The notes: generated by a model from the sequence alone, not told the origin. A stretch of DNA of 55,638 bases from Acidovorax delafieldii 2AN (GCF_000175235.1 NZ_ACQT01000009.1:1-55638); one strand, 5' to 3'; shown: positions 25,998 to 35,532, numbered from the stretch's first letter. Made by a program: numbers and translations.

Positions 25998-27962
25998 ATG
26001 AAGGGTCGCGCAATCTTTGGCAGCCCCTTGGCCGCAGTATGGCGGCCAGGACCGGAGCAGATGGAGCGCAGCAGGCTTGCTGCGGCCATGAAGCGTTGGG
26101 GATTCTCGACGCTGGAGGAGTTGCACCAAGCGTCTGTCGATCGGCCCGAATGGTTCTGGCCGGCGGCAGCCGAAGACCTTGGAATTCCATTGCATGGCAA
26201 GGTGGAATGCGTGCGCGACACTTCGCGTGGCCGCGCTTTTCCGCAGTGGTTCAAGGGCGCGACGCTGAATGTGGTGGAAAGCTGTGTGGATCGCCATGCC
26301 GCCGACCCCGAGCAGGCGCAGCGAACAGCAGTCGTCTATGAGGGCGACAGCGGCCAGCGGCGCAGCCTGACGTTCGCGGAGCTCAAGCGGCAGACGGACA
26401 CCTTTGCAGCGGGGCTGCGCAGGCTCGGCGTTGCCAAGGGCGATCGCGTGGCGCTGTTCATGCCGCCGGTGCCGGAGGCCGCCGTGAGTGTCATGGCGTG
26501 CGCCAACATCGGCGCGGTGGTCGTGCCCGCGTTCTCGGGCTATGGCTCGGACTCGCTTGCCACGCGCCTGCAATCGGCCGAGGCCAAGGTGCTGGTGACG
26601 GTGGACAGCACCACCCGCCGTGGCAAGGCTGTGCCCATGAAGGCCATTGCCGAGGGCGCCGCCAAGGCGTCACCTTCGGTGCAGCATGTGGTCGTCATCC
26701 GCGCCAGTGGCGAACCGGTGGATATGGACGCGGGCCGGGATCGCTGGTGGCACGATGTCGCCACCCCTTTGCCGCAGGGGGTCTTGCCCGAGCCGCCAGA
26801 GGCGCTCGATCCGAATCATCCCTTGTTCGTGATCTACACCTCCGGCACCACCGGCCTGCCCAAGGGCATCGTGCATTCGCACATCGGCTACCTGCTGAAG
26901 TCGTCCGTCGATTTCGGCTATGCCTTCGACCTGCAGCCGGGCGACATGCTGGGCTGGATCGCCGACATGGGCTGGATGCTTGGGCCCTTGATGATCGTGG
27001 GTGGATTGCAGTGCGGCAGCGGCATCACCATGGTCGAGGGGCTGCCGGATCATCCCGAGGCCGACCGCATGTGGAACATTGTCGAGCGCAATCGTGTGAC
27101 GGTGCTTGGGATCGCACCGACGGCGGCGCGAGGTCTGCGCGCTCGCTCCGGCAATGCCCGTCCGGCGGCCGATCTTTCCAGCCTGCGCGCATTCGCCTCC
27201 ACCGGCGAGGCCTGGGACGATCCGACCTGGCATTGGCTGTTCGAGACGGTGGGGCAGTCACGTTTGCCCATCCTGAATTACACGGGTGGCACCGAGACGG
27301 GGGGCGGAATTCTGTCGTGCTACACCATTGCCCCGCAGGCTCCGGCCTCGTTCTGCGGGCCGCTGCCGGGAATGGATGTCGATGTCCTCGATGCGGAAGG
27401 CGCCCCCACCTCGGAGATTGGCGAGCTTGTGATGCACAACACCTGGGTTGGCATGACGCACAGCTTCTGGCGCGATGATGCACGTTACCTCGAAACCTAC
27501 TGGGATCGCTGGCCCGACATCTGGGTGCATGGAGATCTTGCGAGCGTGGATGCCAGTGGCTTCTGGCGCATCCATGGCCGATCCGACGACACGCTGAAGA
27601 TCGGTGGCCGCCGCGTAGGACCTTCCGAAATCGAATCCGCCCTCGTGGCCCAGCCCGGTATCGCCGAAGCCGCCGTCATCGGCGTGCCTGACGAAATCAA
27701 AGGCCAGAACATCGTGGCTTTTGCTGTTGCGAAGCCAGGCGCTGAGCCTGTTGATCCGGATGCGTTGATTGCCGGTGTCACCCAGATGCTGGGTAAGGCC
27801 ATGGCGCCTTCCAAGGTGCATGTCGTCGAGGGCCTGCCCAAGACGAGGAACGGAAAGATCATGCGCCGCGCGATCCGTGCCCGCTACCTCGGCGAAAAGC
27901 TGGGTGATTTGTCGGCCCACGATCCGCTGACCCCTCTCGAAAAGATTCCGCAGCAGGCCTGA
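25998..27962 (+). CDS. AMP-dependent acyl-CoA ligase (acetyl/acetoacetyl-CoA synthetase type)
   Basis: A 654-residue ANL-superfamily ligase. The P-loop-like motif is FVIYTSGTTGLPKGIVHSH (about residues 277-295), the aromatic/adenine segment NYTGGTETGGGIL, the hinge region WVHGDLASVDASGFWRIHGR, then SDDTLKIGGRRVGPSEIE, and the catalytic-lysine tail PKTRNGKIMRRAIR. Length and order match acetyl- and acetoacetyl-CoA synthetase relatives rather than long-chain ligases. It probably activates the growth substrate or a released acid with ATP and CoA. The start is 2 bp after the MaoC stop. Confidence 0.92.
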   Translation: MKGRAIFGSPLAAVWRPGPEQMERSRLAAAMKRWGFSTLEELHQASVDRPEWFWPAAAEDLGIPLHGKVECVRDTSRGRAFPQWFKGATLNVVESCVDRHAADPEQAQRTAVVYEGDSGQRRSLTFAELKRQTDTFAAGLRRLGVAKGDRVALFMPPVPEAAVSVMACANIGAVVVPAFSGYGSDSLATRLQSAEAKVLVTVDSTTRRGKAVPMKAIAEGAAKASPSVQHVVVIRASGEPVDMDAGRDRWWHDVATPLPQGVLPEPPEALDPNHPLFVIYTSGTTGLPKGIVHSHIGYLLKSSVDFGYAFDLQPGDMLGWIADMGWMLGPLMIVGGLQCGSGITMVEGLPDHPEADRMWNIVERNRVTVLGIAPTAARGLRARSGNARPAADLSSLRAFASTGEAWDDPTWHWLFETVGQSRLPILNYTGGTETGGGILSCYTIAPQAPASFCGPLPGMDVDVLDAEGAPTSEIGELVMHNTWVGMTHSFWRDDARYLETYWDRWPDIWVHGDLASVDASGFWRIHGRSDDTLKIGGRRVGPSEIESALVAQPGIAEAAVIGVPDEIKGQNIVAFAVAKPGAEPVDPDALIAGVTQMLGKAMAPSKVHVVEGLPKTRNGKIMRRAIRARYLGEKLGDLSAHDPLTPLEKIPQQA

Positions 27963-28003
27963 GTGCCGAACGCTAGACCCTAGCCATTGACTGGACCTGA
28001 ACC

Positions 28004-29167
28004 ATGACTACCGCTGATACCAACGATCTGACCATGATCCGTGAGTCGATCCGCAAAATTGCACAGGAGTTCGACCTCAACTACTGGCGCCAGAAAGGCG
28101 CCGACAAGGAGTACCCCTGGGACTTCAAGAATGCGCTCGCCAAAGGCGGCTGGTTGGGCATGTTCATGCCCGAGCAGTATGGCGGCATGGGCCTCGGCCT
28201 CTCCGAAGTTGGCGTCGTCCTAGATGAACTCGGCCAACGCTGCGGCTTCAATGGCAACTCGGTCTTCCAGTACTACGTCTTTCCTCCGGGGCCCGTCGTC
28301 CACCACGGCTCTGAAGAGATCAAGAAGGAATTCCTGCCGAAACTGGCGAGCGGCGAGGAGATGATGTGTTTCGGGGTTAGCGAGCCTGATAACGGCGTGG
28401 ACACCTCGCGTCTCAAGACCTTCGCGAAGAAGGATGGCAAGCGCTATTTGGTGAATGGCCGCAAGGTGTGGATTTCGAACGCGCTGAACGCGGACCGCAT
28501 CCTGCTGCTGACACGCACCAGTCCGCGCAACCCGGAGCGTCCCTACGACGGCATGACGCTGTTCCTGACCCAACTCAAGGGCAAGAAGGGTGTCGAGATC
28601 AATCGCATCGACAAGATCATGCGCAATGCCGTCGACAGCAACGAAATGGTCTTCGAGAACTTCGAAGTGTTCGAAAACGAGATCATCGGTGAGGAAGGCA
28701 AGGGCTTCCGATGCCTGCTCGACGGCCTCAATCCGGAGCGGATTGCGGTCGCCTTCACGGCCATCGGTCTCGGTCGCGGGGCGCTAGACCTGACCGTGCA
28801 GTACGCCAAGGACCGTGTCGTCTTCGATCGCCCGATCGGCAAGAACCAGGCGGTCGCTCATCCGCTCGCTGATAGCTGGATTCGCCTCGAAGCCGCCGAG
28901 CTGATGGCGCAGAAGGCAGCACGGTTGTTCGATGAGGGCAAACCCTGCGGACCGGAGGCGAATGCCGCGAAATTCCTCGGGTCCGAGGCAGGCTTCGAAG
29001 CCGCCGACCGGGCGATGCAGTTCCATGGCGGGTACAGCATGGCGACCGAGTACCACGTCTCGCGCTTCTGGATGGAGGCGCGACATTTGAAGATCGCACC
29101 GATCAGCCAGCAGATGGTGCTCAACTTTATCTCGGACAAGGTTCTTGGCCTACCCAAGTCCTACTAA
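28004..29167 (+). CDS. acyl-CoA dehydrogenase
   Basis: A 387-residue flavoprotein. The three ACAD domains are visible: an N-terminal helical part with PEQYGGMGLGLSEVGVVLDE, a middle beta domain with MCFGVSEPDNGVDTSRLKTFA and VNGRKVWISNAL, and the C-terminal helical part with RVVFDRPIGKNQAVAHPLAD and QFHGGYSMATEYHVSRFW. The catalytic Glu of MCAD-type enzymes corresponds to the Glu in ATEYHV. It passes electrons to EtfAB. It lies mid-operon between the ligase and the thiolase and is probably a beta-oxidation step on the activated acid. Confidence 0.94.
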   Translation: MTTADTNDLTMIRESIRKIAQEFDLNYWRQKGADKEYPWDFKNALAKGGWLGMFMPEQYGGMGLGLSEVGVVLDELGQRCGFNGNSVFQYYVFPPGPVVHHGSEEIKKEFLPKLASGEEMMCFGVSEPDNGVDTSRLKTFAKKDGKRYLVNGRKVWISNALNADRILLLTRTSPRNPERPYDGMTLFLTQLKGKKGVEINRIDKIMRNAVDSNEMVFENFEVFENEIIGEEGKGFRCLLDGLNPERIAVAFTAIGLGRGALDLTVQYAKDRVVFDRPIGKNQAVAHPLADSWIRLEAAELMAQKAARLFDEGKPCGPEANAAKFLGSEAGFEAADRAMQFHGGYSMATEYHVSRFWMEARHLKIAPISQQMVLNFISDKVLGLPKSY

Positions 29168-29178
29168 GCGGAGTAGCT

Positions 29179-30390
29179 ATGAGGCAAGCAGTCATTTGTG
29201 AACCCCTGCGCACCCCGGTCGGGCGTTATGGCGGGGTGTTCAAAGATATTCCCGCTGCCGGATTGGCAGAGGTGGTATTGCGCGAACTGGTCAAGCGCAC
29301 CGGCATTCAAGGTAGCGACATCGACGACGTGATCTTCGGCCAGTGCTACCCGAACGGCGAGGCGCCGGCGATCGGCCGCATTGCCGCGCTGGATGCGGGG
29401 CTGGGCGTGCATATCCCGGGGCTGCAGATCGATCGCCGCTGCGGCTCCGGCCTGCAGGCCGTCATCGATGCGGCAATGCGCGTACAGACCGGTGCGGCCG
29501 AACTGGTCATCGCCGGTGGTGCCGAGAGCATGAGCCAGTCCGAGCACTATGTGCTGGGATCGCGCTTTGGCATCAAGGGCGATTCGCAGCCCTTCTGGGA
29601 CCGTATCGCGCGCGGCCGCATCACCTCCGGTGGCAAGCATCACCCGGTTCCGGGTGGGATGCTGGAGACGGCGGAAAACCTGCGGCGCGAATACAAAGTG
29701 TCGCGCCAGGCGCAGGACGAGCTGGCCTTGAGGTCGCAGCAGAATGCCGCGGGCGCGCAGCAGAGCGGGCGGTTCGCGGACGAGATCGTCGCGGTGCCGG
29801 TCAAGGGCCGCAAGGGTGTGCAGAACGTCAGCGCTGACGAGCATCCCCGGGCCGATACCACCATGGAAATGCTGGCGGGCCTTTCGCCCGTGCGCCTCAA
29901 GCAAGACCCGGAATCCACCGTGACCGCTGGCAATGCCAGTGGCCAGAACGATGGCGCCGCTGCCTGCATCGTGACCACGCCGGAGAAGGCTGCGGCCCTG
30001 GGGCTCAGGCCGCTGGCACGCCTGGTCAACTGGGCCGTGGCCGGCGTCGAGCCGGAGCGCATGGGCATCGGCCCGGTGCCTGCCGTCGAGCGAGTACTGC
30101 AGCGCACCGGTCTGTCGATCAAGGATCTGGACCTGTTCGAACTGAACGAGGCCTTTGCCGCACAGGTGCTGGCCTGCACCTACGGGCTGAAGTTCCAGCC
30201 CGGCGACTATGAACGCTTGAACGTCAACGGCTCCGGCATCTCGCTGGGGCATCCCGTGGGTGCGACCGGCGTGCGCATCCTGGCGACCATGCTGCGCGAA
30301 CTCGATCGCCGTGCTGGCCGCTACGCCCTGGAGACCATGTGCATCGGCGGCGGCCAGGGGCTGGCGGCGGTGTTCGAGCGTATCAAGTAG
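29179..30390 (+). CDS. thiolase (acetyl-CoA acetyltransferase family)
   Basis: A 403-residue thiolase starting 11 bp after the dehydrogenase, with GCGGAGTAGCT upstream. The nucleophile Cys88 lies in DRRCGSGLQA, and VIAGGAESMSQS follows. The other active-site blocks are ELNEAFAAQVLA, GSGISLGHPVGATG (His) and the C-terminal MCIGGGQGLAAVFE (Cys). It should cleave a 3-ketoacyl-CoA with CoA at the end of a beta-oxidation round. Chain-length specificity cannot be seen. Confidence 0.95.
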   Translation: MRQAVICEPLRTPVGRYGGVFKDIPAAGLAEVVLRELVKRTGIQGSDIDDVIFGQCYPNGEAPAIGRIAALDAGLGVHIPGLQIDRRCGSGLQAVIDAAMRVQTGAAELVIAGGAESMSQSEHYVLGSRFGIKGDSQPFWDRIARGRITSGGKHHPVPGGMLETAENLRREYKVSRQAQDELALRSQQNAAGAQQSGRFADEIVAVPVKGRKGVQNVSADEHPRADTTMEMLAGLSPVRLKQDPESTVTAGNASGQNDGAAACIVTTPEKAAALGLRPLARLVNWAVAGVEPERMGIGPVPAVERVLQRTGLSIKDLDLFELNEAFAAQVLACTYGLKFQPGDYERLNVNGSGISLGHPVGATGVRILATMLRELDRRAGRYALETMCIGGGQGLAAVFERIK

Positions 30391-30402
30391 GAGCTGCAAA
30401 TC

Positions 30403-31188
30403 ATGGAACGTTACAAGCAATTTCCCATGCGTTTCGAGCGTCACGAAGACGGTGTGCTCGAGATGATCTTCGACGGCCCGAACCTGAACGCGGTGGACGC
30501 ACGGGTGCACGCCCAACTGCCCAAGGTGTGGGCCGTGATTGAGAACGACCCCGAGACGCGCGTGGTGCTGGTGCGCGGCGAGGGGCGCGCTTTCTCCGCC
30601 GGCGGCAGCTTCGACCTGATCGATGAGCAGATCGAAAGCCACGCTGTGCGAATGCGCGTGTACTTCGAGACGCGCGACTTGGTCATGAACATGATCAACT
30701 GCAAGAAGCCGCTGATCTCCGCCATCCATGGTCCGGCCGTGGGCGCCGGCCTGATCGTGGCGATGCTGGCCGACATTTCGATTGCGGCGCGCACCGCCAA
30801 GATCGTCGACGGGCACACACGCCTGGGTGTCGCTGCGGGCGACCATGCCTCGATGGTGTGGCCGCTGCTGTGCGGCATGGCCAAGGCCAAGTACTACCTG
30901 ATGACTTGCAAGCACATGTCGGGCGAGGAGGCCGAGCGCATCGGTCTTGTGTCACTGTGCGTCGACGACGACAAGCTGCTAGAGACCGCGCGCGAGACGG
31001 CGCGCGACATCGCCAATGGAGCGCAGGAGGCGATCGGCCTGACCAAGTACTCGCTCAACAGCTGGTACCGCCAGCAGATGCCGCTCTTCGACGCGTCGCT
31101 GGCGCTGGAATTCCTCGGCTTCGGGGGGGCGGAGGTGAAGGAGGGCGTGCAGTCGCACCGCGAGCGCCGCCCGCCCAAGTTCGTCTGA
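30403..31188 (+). CDS. enoyl-CoA hydratase/isomerase family protein
   Basis: A 261-residue crotonase. The oxyanion-hole segments are [16 protein letters not shown] and [20 protein letters not shown]. The region of the two classical catalytic Glu residues reads [20 protein letters not shown] and [13 protein letters not shown], so neither Glu stands in its usual place. An Asp-His pair (AGDH) replaces the usual Gly-Gly. Hydratase activity is therefore uncertain, and another CoA chemistry is possible. It sits 12 bp after the thiolase in the same operon. Confidence 0.88.
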   Translation: MERYKQFPMRFERHEDGVLEMIFDGPNLNAVDARVHAQLPKVWAVIENDPETRVVLVRGEGRAFSAGGSFDLIDEQIESHAVRMRVYFETRDLVMNMINCKKPLISAIHGPAVGAGLIVAMLADISIAARTAKIVDGHTRLGVAAGDHASMVWPLLCGMAKAKYYLMTCKHMSGEEAERIGLVSLCVDDDKLLETARETARDIANGAQEAIGLTKYSLNSWYRQQMPLFDASLALEFLGFGGAEVKEGVQSHRERRPPKFV

Positions 31189-31242
31189 CGCCGACAGCGA
31201 CGGCGCCGTGCAACCGAACCTATTAAGCAAGAGGCAACCAAG

Positions 31243-32460
31243 ATGTACCCGATCCTGAATGGACTGCGCGTTGTCGAGTGTGCGTCCTTCATCGCCGCAC
31301 CATCATGTGCGCTGTATTTGCAGCAGCTTGGCGCCGAAGTGATTCGCATCGATCCCATCGGCGGCGGGATGGATTTCGCACGCTGGCCGGTGGCTCCAGG
31401 CGGCCAGAGCCTGTACTGGGAAGGCCTGAACAAGGGCAAGCGCTCGGTCGCCATCGACCTGTCGCGTCCCGAAGGACGTGAGCTGGCGACGGCCTTGATC
31501 ACCGCGCCGGGGCCCGATGCCGGTCTGCTGGTCACCAACTACCCGCAGAAAGGCTTCATGAGCCATGAAGCCTTGAGTGCGCGGCGTTCCGACCTGGTGA
31601 CGGTCCGGGTATTGGGCTGGGGCGATGGTGCGCCCGCCGTGGACTACACGGTGAATGCGGCGCTGGGTGTGCCCTGCATGACGGGCTCCCAGGAAAACGG
31701 CGACACGCCCGTCAACCATGTTCTGCCGGCCTGGGATCTGCTCACGGGGGCCTACGCTGCATTTGCCATGCTGGCGGCGGAGCGGCATCGCTGCCGCACG
31801 GGACAGGGGCAGGAAGTGACGGTGGCGCTGTCCGATGTGGCTCTGGCATCGCTGGGGAACATGGGCCAGATTGCCGAGGTCCTGACGCAAGGCGACAGAC
31901 CGCGCTACGGCAACGCGCTGTTTGGCGCCTTTGGCCGAGACTTCACGACCGCCGATGGGCAAAGGGTCATGGTGGTCGCCATCACCGGCCGGCAGTGGAC
32001 CGGACTGGTGACGGCGCTGGGGCTGCAGGAGCCTATCGCGGCCCTCGAATCCTCCCTGGCTGTCTCGTTTGTTGCCGATGAAGGGCAGCGCTTCGTTCAT
32101 CGCGATGCCCTGTTTCCGCTGTTCGAGCGGGCCATCGGCGCGCTGTCCCTGGATGCGCTGCGCAGCCGGTTCGAGACGCAGGGGGTGCTCTGGAGTACGT
32201 ACCAGACCCTGGGTACCGCACTCGAGCACGACCCCCGTCTGTCGCTCGATGCGTCCCTATTCTCCATGCTCGAGCATCCGAGCGGACTGCGCTACCCCGC
32301 GCCCGGCGCGGCCGCCACCTTCCACGGCGCCGAGCGCCACGGCGCGGTACGTGCGCCTCGCCTTGGCGAGCACACCGACCAAGTGCTGGCCGAAGTCCTT
32401 TCCCTGTCCTCCGCGCGCATCGGCCAGCTTCATGACGCGGGAATCGTCGCGACGGCCTGA
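31243..32460 (+). CDS. mct: class III CoA-transferase, mesaconyl-CoA C1-C4 CoA transferase homologue
   Basis: A 405-residue CaiB/BaiF protein. From memory it matches the Chloroflexus mesaconyl-C1-CoA-C4-CoA transferase (2-methylfumaryl-CoA isomerase) over its whole length: LRVVECASFIAAPS, IDPIGGGMDFARWPV, GLNKGKRSVAIDL, DYTVNAALGVPCMTG, NHVLPAWDLLTG with the catalytic Asp165, GNALFGAFGRDF and the C-terminal APRLGEHTDQVLAEVLSLS. That enzyme moves CoA within mesaconyl-CoA from C1 to C4. Adjacency to an mcd homologue supports the call. Generic CoA-transferase activity on another acid is the alternative. Confidence 0.82.
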   Translation: MYPILNGLRVVECASFIAAPSCALYLQQLGAEVIRIDPIGGGMDFARWPVAPGGQSLYWEGLNKGKRSVAIDLSRPEGRELATALITAPGPDAGLLVTNYPQKGFMSHEALSARRSDLVTVRVLGWGDGAPAVDYTVNAALGVPCMTGSQENGDTPVNHVLPAWDLLTGAYAAFAMLAAERHRCRTGQGQEVTVALSDVALASLGNMGQIAEVLTQGDRPRYGNALFGAFGRDFTTADGQRVMVVAITGRQWTGLVTALGLQEPIAALESSLAVSFVADEGQRFVHRDALFPLFERAIGALSLDALRSRFETQGVLWSTYQTLGTALEHDPRLSLDASLFSMLEHPSGLRYPAPGAAATFHGAERHGAVRAPRLGEHTDQVLAEVLSLSSARIGQLHDAGIVATA

Positions 32461-32479
32461 TCCAAAGAAAGCAAACACC

Positions 32480-34132
32480 ATGAGTGAAGCCCCCAATCTG
32501 ACCAAGCACCTGCAAGGCGCCGCCGGCGCCGCCCGGGAGTTCCTCGGCGAGGCCAAGCGGGTCGTCTCGCAGCGCTGCGCACCGAGCGGCCGCGCCGAAG
32601 CGGCACTGCTGCAGCAGCACCAGCGCGCGTTGCACGGCCTGGCCTGGATCGCAACCACCGTCGAGGCCATCGCCTGCGCCGCAAGCTGGAGCGAGCGCCT
32701 CGCCGCGCGCGGCCAGTTGAATGCCGGCGAGGAACTGGTGCTGACGATCGGCGTCGGCGAGTACCTGGCCCAACTCACCCATGGCATCCCGATGTCGCAG
32801 AGCGAGATATTCCGCCCGGTGGAGCTGGGGCTGGAGCGTGCCGCCGAGGCGCTCGCCGGCCAGGCCAGTGCACGCTGGCTGATATCGCGGGCCGCGGCAC
32901 CGGAGACTCGGCGCGCATTGGTCGATCATTTCCGGTCCGGCGGCGGCGTGACGGAGACGGCCTTCGACGAAGACCTCGACGTGATCCGCGACCAGTTCCG
33001 GCGCTTCGCCGACAAGGAGATCACGCCGAAGGCCCATGCCTGGCACCTGGCGGACGAACTGATTCCCGACGACGTGGTCGGGCAGCTCAGCGAGTTGGGG
33101 GTGTTCGGCGTGAGCATCTCGGGCGACTACGGCGGCATGGGGCTGGGCAAGCGCGCCATGTGCATCGTGACCGAGGAGCTCAGCCGCGCCTGGATCGCGG
33201 CCGGCTCGCTGGGTACGCGCTCGGAGATCGCCGCCGAACTCATCGGCTGCGGCGGCACCGCGGCGCAGAAGAGCGAGTGGCTGCCGAAGATCGCCTCCGG
33301 CGAGGTGCTCCCGACAGCCGTGTTCACCGAACCCGACACGGGTTCCGACCTCGGCGCGCTGCGCACGCGCGCCACGCAGGTGACGGGCGGCGGCTGGCGC
33401 ATCGACGGCAACAAGACCTGGATCACGCATGCCTCCCGCAGCGACCTGATGACGCTGCTCACGCGTACCGAGCCCGGCTCCACCGACCACAACGGGCTGA
33501 GCATGTTCCTCGCGCCTAAGCCGCGCGGCACCAAGGCACAGCCGTTTCCCGCGAGCGGGATGAGCGGCGGCGAGATTCCGGTGCTGGGCTACCGGGGCAT
33601 GAAGGAATACGACCTCGCCTTCGACGGCTTCGAGGTCGGGGCCGAGGGCCTGCTCGGCGGTGTGCGCGGGCAGGGCTTCCGGCAGCTGATGCAGACCTTC
33701 GAAGGGGCACGAATCCAGACGGCCGCGCGCGCGGTGGGCGTGGCCTGGCGCGCCTTCGACCTCGCGTGGCGCTATGCGAACGACCGCAAGCAGTTCGGCG
33801 CGCCGATCATCGAGTTTCCGCGGGTGGCCGACAAGCTGGCCCTGATGATCGCCGAGACCGTGCTGGTGCGCGAGCTATCGCACTTTGCGGCCGAGGAGAA
33901 AGACCGGGGCATCCGCTGCGATGTCGAAGCCGGCATGGCCAAGCTGCTGGCCGCCCGCGTGGCCTGGAGCAACGCCGACAACGGCTTGCAGATCCATGGC
34001 GGCAACGGCTACGCGCTGGAGTTCGAGATCAGCCGCGTGCTGTGCGACGCGCGCATCCTGAACATCTTCGAGGGTGCGGCCGAGATCCAGGCGCAAGTGA
34101 TCGGGCGTGGCTTGCTGGCGGGTTCGCGCTAG
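32480..34132 (+). CDS. mcd: methylsuccinyl-CoA dehydrogenase homologue (extended acyl-CoA dehydrogenase)
   Basis: A 550-residue acyl-CoA dehydrogenase from the ATG at 32480; the frame upstream overlaps mct. It is about 150 residues longer at the N-terminus than a normal ACAD. This extension (HGLAWIATTVEAI, VGEYLAQLTHGIPMSQSEI) is the hallmark of (2S)-methylsuccinyl-CoA dehydrogenase of the ethylmalonyl-CoA pathway. The ACAD core follows, with GDYGGMGLGKRAMCIVTEEL, AVFTEPDTGSDLGALRTRA, and QIHGGNGYALEFEISRVLCD with the catalytic Glu, then ILNIFEGAAEIQAQVIGR. Expected reaction: methylsuccinyl-CoA to mesaconyl-C1-CoA with electrons to EtfAB. Confidence 0.82.
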   Translation: MSEAPNLTKHLQGAAGAAREFLGEAKRVVSQRCAPSGRAEAALLQQHQRALHGLAWIATTVEAIACAASWSERLAARGQLNAGEELVLTIGVGEYLAQLTHGIPMSQSEIFRPVELGLERAAEALAGQASARWLISRAAAPETRRALVDHFRSGGGVTETAFDEDLDVIRDQFRRFADKEITPKAHAWHLADELIPDDVVGQLSELGVFGVSISGDYGGMGLGKRAMCIVTEELSRAWIAAGSLGTRSEIAAELIGCGGTAAQKSEWLPKIASGEVLPTAVFTEPDTGSDLGALRTRATQVTGGGWRIDGNKTWITHASRSDLMTLLTRTEPGSTDHNGLSMFLAPKPRGTKAQPFPASGMSGGEIPVLGYRGMKEYDLAFDGFEVGAEGLLGGVRGQGFRQLMQTFEGARIQTAARAVGVAWRAFDLAWRYANDRKQFGAPIIEFPRVADKLALMIAETVLVRELSHFAAEEKDRGIRCDVEAGMAKLLAARVAWSNADNGLQIHGGNGYALEFEISRVLCDARILNIFEGAAEIQAQVIGRGLLAGSR

Positions 34133-34162
34133 TGTCGCGGCACTAGTGGCAAAGCCCTCGCA

Positions 34163-35521
34163 TTGCTTCCTCTCGACTTGACTTTCTCAACCAGCGAGCG
34201 CCCCATCTTGACCTCGACCCACCTTCCTTCACAGGGCACCACACAGCAGGCTCTGTCGAACGCCGCATCAACACCGCGCGTGCGCGCGGTGGTGGCGACG
34301 GTACTCGGCAATGCGCTCGAGTGGTTCGATTTCGCCGCCTACGCATTTCTGGCTGCCCTGATTGGACGGCACTTCTTCCCGCCCGGAAATGAGACCGTGA
34401 CACTGCTGAGCTCGTTTGCCGTGTTCGGCGTGGGTTTCGTCGCGCGGCCGCTGGGTGCCATTGTGTTCGGTCGGCTGGGCGACCGGCACGGCCGCAAACT
34501 GGCGCTGATGATTGCGATGCCGCTGATGGGTGTCGGTACGCTGATCGTCGGCCTCACGCCGAGTTACGCGACCATCGGTATCGTCGCGCCCATCCTGCTG
34601 GTGGTCGGCCGCGTGCTGCAGGGCTTTTCCGCGGGCGGCGAATTGGGCAACGCGGTCGCCTTCCTGTTCGAATGGGCTCCGCCGCGGCGGCGCGCGCTCT
34701 ACAGCAGCTTGCAGCAGTGCAGTGTCGTCTTCGGTACGCTGCTGGGCTCGGGCAGTGCCGCCTTGCTCTCCAACACGCTGTCGCCGGCGGATCTCGAGGC
34801 ATGGGGCTGGCGTGTTCCGTTTCTCGTCGGCGGCCTGGTGATTGCGCCGCTCGGCATATTCCTTCGCCGCAAGGTCGAGGAATCGCCGGTCTACGAGGGA
34901 GCTGCCCTGCAGTCCGATGCGCGGACGGCCGCCGCATCGCCCTGGCTGCTCGGCGCGAAGACGATCAGCCTGACCGGGGCCTGGGTGGTGTCGTACTACG
35001 TGTTTCTCATCTACCTGCCGAGCTTCCTGCCCAAGCACGCCCATGTCTCGGCGGCGCATGCATTGTGGGCCAGCACGGCAGGGCTCGCGGCGATGATGGT
35101 CAGCATCCCGGCCTGGGGCTTGCTTTCCGATCTGATCGGCCGCCGGCCACTGATGTTGATCGCGTCGGTGCTCTGCATCGTGACGCCTTATCCGGCGTTC
35201 ATGCTGCTGCTGAGTGCACCGTCACTGGCACAGGTGTTTCTCGTGTCTATTGCCGCCGGAGTGCTGGTTGGCATGTTCGCAGGTGTGGGGCCGGCAGCCA
35301 TGTCCGAACTGTTCCCGACCTCTCAACGCACAACGGGCGTCTCCATCAGTTTCGGGCTTGCGACGGCGATCCTTGGAGGCTTCGCGCCCTTCCTGTCCAC
35401 GTGGCTCATCGGCGTGACCGGCTCGCCGCTATCGCCCACGCTTTATGTGATCGCGGCCGCGCTGGTGTCGACCGCCACCGCCGTCAAGCTGCGTGAAACG
35501 GCATATACCAGACTTAGCTAG
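34163..35521 (+). CDS. MFS transporter, metabolite:H+ symporter (MHS) type
   Basis: A 452-residue protein with 12 hydrophobic segments. VLGNALEWFDFAAYAFLA at TM1 is the MHS signature. GRLGDRHGRKLALMI follows TM2, and VGRVLQGFSAGGELGNAVAF marks TM4, typical of MHS carriers for citrate, alpha-ketoglutarate and other organic acids. No ATG precedes TM1, so a TTG start at 34163 or 34208 must be used. It is the last gene of the 24546-35521 operon and probably imports the acid substrate across the inner membrane by proton symport. Confidence 0.9.
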   Translation: MLPLDLTFSTSERPILTSTHLPSQGTTQQALSNAASTPRVRAVVATVLGNALEWFDFAAYAFLAALIGRHFFPPGNETVTLLSSFAVFGVGFVARPLGAIVFGRLGDRHGRKLALMIAMPLMGVGTLIVGLTPSYATIGIVAPILLVVGRVLQGFSAGGELGNAVAFLFEWAPPRRRALYSSLQQCSVVFGTLLGSGSAALLSNTLSPADLEAWGWRVPFLVGGLVIAPLGIFLRRKVEESPVYEGAALQSDARTAAASPWLLGAKTISLTGAWVVSYYVFLIYLPSFLPKHAHVSAAHALWASTAGLAAMMVSIPAWGLLSDLIGRRPLMLIASVLCIVTPYPAFMLLLSAPSLAQVFLVSIAAGVLVGMFAGVGPAAMSELFPTSQRTTGVSISFGLATAILGGFAPFLSTWLIGVTGSPLSPTLYVIAAALVSTATAVKLRETAYTRLS

Positions 35522-35532
35522 TACATGTATTA

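Noticed and set aside
29164-30915. Long minus-strand open frame opposite the thiolase and hydratase
   Set aside because: Antisense shadow in high-GC DNA; the plus-strand thiolase has all active-site motifs.
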